Origin: Acidimicrobiaceae bacterium
Lineage (GTDB): Bacteria; Actinomycetota; Acidimicrobiia; Acidimicrobiales; UBA10347
NCBI GenBank assembly: GCA_003485885.1
Contig: DNHM01000482.1
Location: 1 to 11,960, forward strand
Direction: 5' to 3'
Length of the DNA: 11,960 nt
In this document: piece by piece, positions 7,294 through 11,960 of the stretch
How positions within the stretch are numbered: the stretch's first letter is position 1
How the letters are laid out: each line of letters begins with the position of its first letter
Notes under the pieces: generated by a model
What the model was told of the DNA's origin: nothing
What the model saw: the letters and a program-made list of their open reading frames with translations, nothing else
The model's database searches: none
Program-made: the position numbers and the translations under genes

Positions 7294-7782
7294 CTAGCCA
7301 GGAGGAGGTAACAAACGCGGTTTTGCCTCGACAACACTTGCATCGATCAGGATCTGGGGATCGAGATAGTGATCATCTACGAGGGCTCCGAAATGAAAAC
7401 CACGGCTGGCGATGGCTATCGCTGAATACTGATTGATGTTCATTCCTTCGACCACCCAGATCTCAAGCAAACCGGTATAGGTCGTGCGCACGCCGTCATC
7501 ATGCATGATCGAGATCACCTTGCGGCCGGCAACCGGACCTGCAAAAAGTACGTACCCATCGGCTGCGGCCGCCACGACCTGATTGTCACTCGAGCCGTAT
7601 TCGAGTCCCCTGTTGCCAGGAGCCCCAATGCGGGCCGGAGGACGGAATGGATCGATGACCGGCGTGAGCATCGGGGCCGAATACAACACCACCTGGCGAT
7701 GTGCGATCTCTTGCGCCGTAGATGGAGCGCTCCTCAGCCCAACAACTGCGGTTATCAAAAGGAACATGAGCCACCGTTTCAT
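7294..7782 (-). CDS. secreted M23/LytM-like domain protein, probably catalytically degenerate
   Basis: Active M23 proteins are zinc endopeptidases that cut peptidoglycan cross-bridges. This 162-residue product starts with a signal peptide (MKRWLMFLLITAVVGL..., likely cleaved after STA, residues 21-23), so it acts outside the membrane. The domain shows the M23 outline: NRGLEYGSSDNQVVAAAADGYVLFAG (quoted in parts: NRGLEYG 57-63, VVAAAADGYVLFAG 69-82), ISIMHDDGVRTTY (90-102), GFHFGALVDDHYLDP (128-142). The first zinc motif HxxxD is NRGLE here and the HxH motif is GFH, so several ligands are missing. ATG 7782 overlaps the dprA stop as ATGA (7779-7782) and is followed at once by the signal peptide. 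An M23 gene upstream of rpsB is known in actinobacteria, for example next to rpsB in mycobacteria. Role unknown; a regulatory or binding LytM protein is likely. Confidence 0.85.
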   Translation of the reverse strand: MKRWLMFLLITAVVGLRSAPSTAQEIAHRQVVLYSAPMLTPVIDPFRPPARIGAPGNRGLEYGSSDNQVVAAAADGYVLFAGPVAGRKVISIMHDDGVRTTYTGLLEIWVVEGMNINQYSAIAIASRGFHFGALVDDHYLDPQILIDASVVEAKPRLLPPPG

Positions 7783-8894
7783 GTCACTCGTTCGATCACG
7801 CCGCCGAGGCGCCGTAACGCACCGACCCCGATGAGTCGTTCGACCTCGAGGGTCACCTCGCTCGGCGTTCGGCCACACTCGCGAACCACCGTGTCGAGTG
7901 CGACCGGTTCCCAACCGACCGCTTCGAGCAGCCACGAGTCGATCCCAAGTTCGGCCTGCGCCACACTGGGACCAGAGAGCGGAGCGACTGCATCAAGCAA
8001 ACCATCGAAGTCATAAAGCGAATGTGCACCGTCGGAAATCAGTTTGTTTGTTCCAGCCGAGGCAGGCGAATAGATCGAACCAGGCACGGCAAAGACCGCC
8101 CGATCTCGGCGTAACGCTTCGTCGACCGTGTACATGGAGCCGCCTTTGCATCCGGACTCGACCACCACAGTTGCTGCTGACAGCGCCGCCACCACTCGGT
8201 TACGAGCGGGAAACCGCCATGTCTCGGGTTTTGATCCGAGTGGCCATTCGCTGAGAAGCGCCCCGTGCTCGGCGATCTGTCGATACAGACCCCGGTTGCG
8301 TTTCGGATAGATGATGTCGACGCCGCCGGCGACCACGGCAACGGTGCGGGCTGGGACCCGAGAGATCGCACCAGCGTGCGCCGCCGCATCGATACCCGAT
8401 GCCAGGCCAGACACAACGTCGACACCACGTTGGGCCAGCGCAGCTCCAAGTTCTCTGGCGACGCCCTCGCCGTATCGAGTGCACCGACGAGTGCCGACAA
8501 TCGCTACTCGCACTCGGTCCTCGAGCACACCTGGGCCCTGGCGAAAAATCACTGGTGGCGGGTCCGGATCATCAAGCAGCGCGTCGGGATACTCGCAATG
8601 ACCAAATGGGAGAACGGTCGTGTTGGACGCGCGGTGTCGATCCAACTCTGCGCCAGGATCGACCGTGCGGCACCAGGCAGGCCAAGCTCGGGCAGCGTCG
8701 ACGGCTCTCCCATGACGGGGTGCACGCCCAGCCGCAACCCGTTTCCAAATCTGAGACGGCGCACCCAGCGCAAGGAGACTCCAGAAACGTCCGGGCGAGA
8801 GCCCGGGTAGCCCGGCGAGAGCAATGAACGCAGCCAATTCGTGATCATCGGCGATCGTGATCGCCGAATAGCTGTTAGCCGACCAGTCAGACAT
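7779..8894 (-). CDS. dprA: DNA-processing protein DprA (Smf)
   Basis: DprA binds incoming single-stranded DNA during transformation and loads RecA on it. The 371-residue product has an N-terminal helical region (about 15-60), the Rossmann-like core (about 92-300) and a C-terminal winged-helix domain (about 318-370). Core motifs are VRVAIVGTRRCTRYG (128-142), VVSGLASGIDAAAH (160-173), GGVDIIYPKRN (190-200), WRFPARNRVVAALS (226-239), VVVESGCKGGSMYTVDEAL (243-261), AVFAVPGS (266-273) and GTNKLISDGA (281-290). The ATG at 8894 overlaps the comM stop by 8 bases (8887-8894); no strong Shine-Dalgarno sequence is present, which fits coupling to comM translation. In many actinobacteria a xerC or sigma-factor gene follows dprA; here the M23-like gene follows directly through a 4-base overlap. 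Confidence 0.96.
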   Translation of the reverse strand: MSDWSANSYSAITIADDHELAAFIALAGLPGLSPGRFWSLLALGAPSQIWKRVAAGRAPRHGRAVDAARAWPAWCRTVDPGAELDRHRASNTTVLPFGHCEYPDALLDDPDPPPVIFRQGPGVLEDRVRVAIVGTRRCTRYGEGVARELGAALAQRGVDVVSGLASGIDAAAHAGAISRVPARTVAVVAGGVDIIYPKRNRGLYRQIAEHGALLSEWPLGSKPETWRFPARNRVVAALSAATVVVESGCKGGSMYTVDEALRRDRAVFAVPGSIYSPASAGTNKLISDGAHSLYDFDGLLDAVAPLSGPSVAQAELGIDSWLLEAVGWEPVALDTVVRECGRTPSEVTLEVERLIGVGALRRLGGVIERVT

Positions 8895-10476
8895 GGGTGA
8901 CGCCCAACGAGTCGAACAAAACCGGTCTGGCCCGCAACGCAAGTGCGCTTGCGATCGAGGTCTCGCTAACCGTGTCCTCGTCGGCGAGATCAGCAATCGT
9001 GCGTGCAACCATACGAACCCGCGCCAGCCCTCGTGCCGACAACCGCCCGTCTGCGAGCGCTCCCTTGAGCATGCTTCGCCCGGCATCCGAAATCGGGGCA
9101 AACTCATCGAGTTGCCCCGCTGGTATGAGCGAGTTCGACGGAAACCCCCGGGTGTGCGCTTTGGCCCGGGCAGCGAGCACGCGTGCGCGCACTGATTGAC
9201 TGGACTCTCCTTTGTCTGATGACATGAGCTGGTTCGCACTCGGGCGCTGCATATGGACCCGAAGATCGATGCGATCGAGCAGCGGGCCGGAAAGTCTGCG
9301 CATGTACCGCTGGCGAGACTGCTCGTTGCATCGACAAGGTTCGACCGAGCCCAAGAGTCCACACGGACACGGGTTCATAGCTGCGACCAGGCAGAACCGA
9401 GCCGGATACCGCACCGACGCGTGTGCCCGACTGATATGCACGCTGCCATCTTCGAGCGGCTGGCGCATGGCATCGAGTGCTCCTGGCGCAAACTCGCCCA
9501 GCTCATCCAGAAAGAGGACTCCCCCGTGGGCGCAGCTGATCTCACCTGGTCGCAGGCGTCCGCTGCCACCGCCGATCAAGGCCGTCATCGATGCCGAATG
9601 ATGCGGTGCCCGAAACGGCGGCACCCGCAGCAGAGAATCGTTCGGGATCCCCAACCCAGCTACCGAATGCACCCGGCTCGCGACCAGGGCGACCTCGTTC
9701 TCCATGTCGGGCAAGATGCCAGGCAGACGCTTGGCGAGCATGCTCTTGCCCGCTCCCGGCGGACCGACGAGCAGCAGGTTGTGCCCACCCGCCGCCGCTA
9801 TCTCAAGCGCTTGGCGGGCAAACGGATGGCCGGCAACGTCGGCCAGGTCTGGAACATTTCGCCGGTGATCGATCTTTGGCACTGGTGGATGATCGGGCCA
9901 GGAGTCGATGCCTTTCAGACAATCGACAACCTGACGAAGCGACGCTGCGCATCGCACTGTCTCGGCTCCTGCTAACGAGGCTTCATGCGCTGCGGCCGGA
10001 GCGACAACCACGATCAGATCGTCGATGGCAGCAACGCGAGACAAGACACCGGGCACCGATCGCAGCGACCCATCGAGCCCCAACTCAGCCACGAAGCCGT
10101 AACCCTCGAGCAACTCGGGCGGCAGGCGCTGATGCTCGGGTTGTTTGACCCCACCCTCGTCCAGCTCACGCGCGGCGGCCTTTTCGTCAAGTGTTGACGC
10201 GGCGATGATGCCCAGCGCTATTGCCAGGTCGAGCCCGGCTCCCTCCTTGCGGACCTGGGACGGAGCAAGGTTGACCGTGACCCGAGCTTGACTCGGCCAC
10301 TTGAACTTGTTTGAATTGATCGCCGCTCGAACTCGATCGCGGGCTTCGCGACACGATGCATCGGGAAGCCCGACGACGCTGAACGATGGCAATACGCCGG
10401 TGACGACATGAACTTGGACTTGGACTCGCTGGCCATCGATGCCACGCAACGTGGCCGACGCCGAAGATGAAAGCAC
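8887..10476 (-). CDS. comM: ComM/YifB-family Mg-chelatase-like AAA+ ATPase
   Basis: ComM is a hexameric AAA+ helicase that promotes branch migration when transformed DNA integrates. The 529-residue product has an N-terminal Lon-protease-like subdomain (FSVVGLPDASCREARDRVRA at 32-51, NLAPSQVRKEGAGLDLAIAL at 69-88), a Walker A motif GPPGAGKS (238-245), PFRAPHHSAS (287-296), GEISCAHGGVLFLDELGEF (311-329, Walker B), and a Cys cluster NPCPCG...PCRC (369-383) that probably binds zinc. A C-terminal Mg_chelatase_C-like domain ends the protein. An insertion of about 20 polar residues lies at about 98-118, before the conserved LEGYGFVAELGLDG. The start is a GTG at 10476 with GGGGAG 6 bases upstream. 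It heads the comM-dprA-M23 operon and is divergent from the RNA helicase gene. The yraN-type nuclease gene usually next to it is not in this window. Confidence 0.96.
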   Translation of the reverse strand: MLSSSASATLRGIDGQRVQVQVHVVTGVLPSFSVVGLPDASCREARDRVRAAINSNKFKWPSQARVTVNLAPSQVRKEGAGLDLAIALGIIAASTLDEKAAARELDEGGVKQPEHQRLPPELLEGYGFVAELGLDGSLRSVPGVLSRVAAIDDLIVVVAPAAAHEASLAGAETVRCAASLRQVVDCLKGIDSWPDHPPVPKIDHRRNVPDLADVAGHPFARQALEIAAAGGHNLLLVGPPGAGKSMLAKRLPGILPDMENEVALVASRVHSVAGLGIPNDSLLRVPPFRAPHHSASMTALIGGGSGRLRPGEISCAHGGVLFLDELGEFAPGALDAMRQPLEDGSVHISRAHASVRYPARFCLVAAMNPCPCGLLGSVEPCRCNEQSRQRYMRRLSGPLLDRIDLRVHMQRPSANQLMSSDKGESSQSVRARVLAARAKAHTRGFPSNSLIPAGQLDEFAPISDAGRSMLKGALADGRLSARGLARVRMVARTIADLADEDTVSETSIASALALRARPVLFDSLGVTHV

Positions 10477-10675
10477 GGAACGCTCCCCTAGCTAGACACA
10501 GGGGGAAGCTGTTCTCGCACTGTAGATGACGGGTCTGACAGTTGCCAGAGGCAGGTGCCCAACGAACCAACGACGGCCATACCAGCTCGGATTAATTGGG
10601 TACAGCGGGTTACAGCAACCTCGCTCGGCGGTTCGCTCCGTAGGCTGATCTGTCCCCCTTGTAAAGCAGTACCGC
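10477..10675. promoter_or_regulatory. divergent intergenic region between comM and the RNA helicase gene
   Basis: These 199 bases must hold promoters for both divergent genes. Leftward, CTGGCA and TACAGT (about 10523-10546, minus strand, 18-base spacing) are a weak sigma-70-like pair for comM. Rightward I find no convincing promoter and no Shine-Dalgarno sequence before the helicase ATG. A near-tandem direct repeat GGGTACAGC / GGGTTACAGC lies at 10598-10616, just after an AT-rich ATTAATT. A hairpin near the comM start is listed separately. Confidence 0.4.
10483..10507 (-). promoter_or_regulatory. possible hairpin covering the comM Shine-Dalgarno sequence
   Basis: On the comM mRNA strand UUCCCC (10507-10502) can pair with the Shine-Dalgarno sequence GGGGAG (10488-10483), giving five Watson-Crick pairs and one G-U pair around a 13-base loop. 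It could lower comM initiation. Short C/G runs pair easily by chance in GC-rich DNA, so confidence is low. Confidence 0.25.
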
Positions 10676-11960
10676 ATGTCATACGAAGACGAGCCAATCG
10701 CCTCCGACGAAACACCGTCAGACGAACTAAGCCCCACCGAAGAAGCCACGGCAGACGAGCCAACCCTCTTCGACGAGTCGCTAACCGATGGGCCTTTGGC
10801 TGCCGGGCCAGCCGCCGACCCCAACACCCCATCGCAACATCAACCATGGCGAGTGCGTGGCTTTGATCCACAACCTGCCCCCGCAGACGAGACACCGCTA
10901 GAAGAAGCCCCCGCAGACGAGTCCAACTCAGACGAGGCCACCGCAGACGAAGCCCAGACAGACGTGCCCGCCTCAGACGAGTCCGCCGCAGACAAAGCCC
11001 CAGCAAACAAAGCCCCCGCAGACGAGGCCCCGACAGACGCGCCCGCCTCAGGTGGCTTCGGCGACCTTGGCCTCAAGCCAGCGCTTCTGACTGCCTTGAC
11101 CGGCCTTGGTTACGAAGAACCGACCCCGATTCAGCGCGAGGCAATCCCGCTGATGCTTGAGGGCGGCGACATGCTTGGCCAAGCAGCGACGGGCACCGGC
11201 AAGACCGCAGCCTTCGCACTGCCGATTCTGAACCGGATCGACCGAAACGATGCCGCCATCCCGCTTGCGCTCATTGTGGTGCCTACCCGCGAACTCGCAG
11301 TGCAGGTGAGCGAGGCATTCTTTAAGTACGGGCGTGAGTCCCGTGTCCAAGTCCTACCCGTCTTTGGCGGTCAGCCGATCTCACGCCAATTGCAGGCACT
11401 CAAGCGGGGCGTACACGTTGTCGTCGGCACACCCGGACGTGTTATCGACCACATCAAGCGCGGGTCGCTCAATCTCGATGCGGTGCAGACCGTGGTGCTC
11501 GACGAAGCCGACGAGATGCTCGACATGGGCTTCACCGAAGACATCGAATCCATCCTCAAGGCCACACCGGACAGTCGCCAGACAGTGCTGTTCTCGGCAA
11601 CAATGCCACCTCGGATCGAGAAGCTGGCCAAGAAGTACCAGCGCGATCCGAAGACTGTCAAGATCGGCAAGACTAAGGGCGAGTCAGCGAACCCGCTGAT
11701 CCGCCAGACCGTCTATATGGTGCTGCGGTCACATAAGGCCAGCGCTCTCGGCCGCATCCTCGATGTCGAGGCACCCGAGTCCACCATCGTCTTCTGTCGG
11801 ACCCGTCACGAAGTAGACGAACTGACCGTGACCATGAATGGCCGCGGTTACCGAGCCGAAGCGTTGCACGGTGGTATGGACCAGAAACAACGCGATCGTG
11901 TTATGGCGCGACTTCGCGACGGCACCGCCGAACTGCTGATCGCAACCGACGTAGCGGCCC
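10676..11960 (+). CDS. DEAD-box ATP-dependent RNA helicase with acidic N-terminal repeat region (3' end cut off by window)
   Basis: DEAD-box helicases unwind short RNA duplexes with ATP and act in ribosome assembly, RNA decay or cold adaptation. Of 428 visible residues, 1-125 are acidic low complexity, rich in ADE, SDE and APADE units. The core then begins: Q motif with FGDLGL and PTPIQ (128-153), motif I ATGTGKT (171-177), Ia PTREL (203-207), GG (231-232), Ib TPGR (252-255), II DEAD (276-279), III SAT (307-309), IV IVFCRT (371-376), HGG (398-400), and the start of motif V ATDVAA (423-428), where the window ends. ATG 10676 is the first in-frame start after a stop at 10646. It lacks a clear Shine-Dalgarno sequence, so a leaderless or poorly initiated mRNA is possible. 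Closest known groups are the CsdA/DeaD and RhlE types; the missing C-terminus prevents a choice. Confidence 0.95.
   Translation, partial: MSYEDEPIASDETPSDELSPTEEATADEPTLFDESLTDGPLAAGPAADPNTPSQHQPWRVRGFDPQPAPADETPLEEAPADESNSDEATADEAQTDVPASDESAADKAPANKAPADEAPTDAPASGGFGDLGLKPALLTALTGLGYEEPTPIQREAIPLMLEGGDMLGQAATGTGKTAAFALPILNRIDRNDAAIPLALIVVPTRELAVQVSEAFFKYGRESRVQVLPVFGGQPISRQLQALKRGVHVVVGTPGRVIDHIKRGSLNLDAVQTVVLDEADEMLDMGFTEDIESILKATPDSRQTVLFSATMPPRIEKLAKKYQRDPKTVKIGKTKGESANPLIRQTVYMVLRSHKASALGRILDVEAPESTIVFCRTRHEVDELTVTMNGRGYRAEALHGGMDQKQRDRVMARLRDGTAELLIATDVAA
10868..11050 (+). repeat. imperfect repeats of GCAGACGAG-type units inside the helicase gene
   Basis: GCCCCCGCAGACGAG recurs three times (near 10876, 10908 and 11011), with related units such as CCCGCCTCAGACGAG between them. 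Together they encode the Pro-Ala-Asp-Glu-type acidic stretch of about residues 68-125. The units are in frame and irregularly spaced, consistent with slippage or unequal exchange. The codon use (GCA, GAC) differs from the helicase core, where Ala is more often GCC or GCG. Confidence 0.6.

Noticed and set aside
7779..9362. Longer form of dprA starting inside comM
   Set aside because: The extra 156 residues are an out-of-frame reading of comM; ATG 8894 with the 8-base overlap gives a normal DprA.
10868..11050. CRISPR-like array in the helicase gene
   Set aside because: The repeated units are short, irregularly spaced, in frame and translated; there are no unique spacers of constant length.
10840..11076. 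Ser/Ala-rich minus-strand frame opposite the helicase N-terminus
   Set aside because: It is the complement of the acidic repeat DNA and has no start signal or homology.

Overview
The window is GC-rich, tightly packed bacterial chromosome made almost entirely of housekeeping genes. The gene order matches Actinomycetota: comM-dprA-(M23 protein)-rpsB-tsf-pyrH and frr-cdsA-dxr correspond to the region known from mycobacteria and streptomycetes. The Ala/Pro/Glu-rich tail on ribosomal protein S2 and the disordered N-terminus of CdsA also fit this phylum. A deep-branching group such as Acidimicrobiia is plausible, but that is inference. There is no sign of a plasmid, phage, insertion sequence, CRISPR array or tRNA/rRNA gene.

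Layout from left to right. (1) Minus strand, 1-3025: frr (ribosome recycling) -> cdsA (CDP-diacylglycerol synthesis) -> dxr (second step of the MEP isoprenoid pathway, cut by the left edge). frr and cdsA overlap by 4 bases. (2) Plus strand, 3180-4418: a long, divergent ribose-phosphate pyrophosphokinase (PRPP synthetase-like) gene. It sits inside the usually collinear pyrH-frr stretch, is divergent from frr and convergent with pyrH. (3) Minus strand, 4462-7101: rpsB -> tsf -> pyrH (ribosomal protein S2, EF-Ts, UMP kinase), with a 192-base leader before rpsB that holds several dyads, including one covering the Shine-Dalgarno sequence. (4) Minus strand, 7294-10476: comM -> dprA -> a small secreted M23/LytM-like protein, joined by stop/start overlaps of 8 and 4 bases. 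ComM and DprA act on incoming single-stranded DNA in transformation; the M23 domain looks catalytically degenerate. (5) Plus strand, 10676 to the right edge: a DEAD-box RNA helicase with a 125-residue acidic repeat-rich N-terminus, divergent from comM and cut by the window end.

Functionally the window joins translation (S2, EF-Ts, RRF, RNA helicase), nucleotide supply (UMP kinase, PRPP synthetase homologue), envelope lipid and isoprenoid precursors (CdsA, Dxr) and DNA uptake (ComM, DprA). I see no convincing new multi-gene system. The best leads are the unusual PRPP synthetase homologue, the structured rpsB leader, the M23 protein lacking metal ligands, and long low-complexity extensions on three otherwise conserved proteins.
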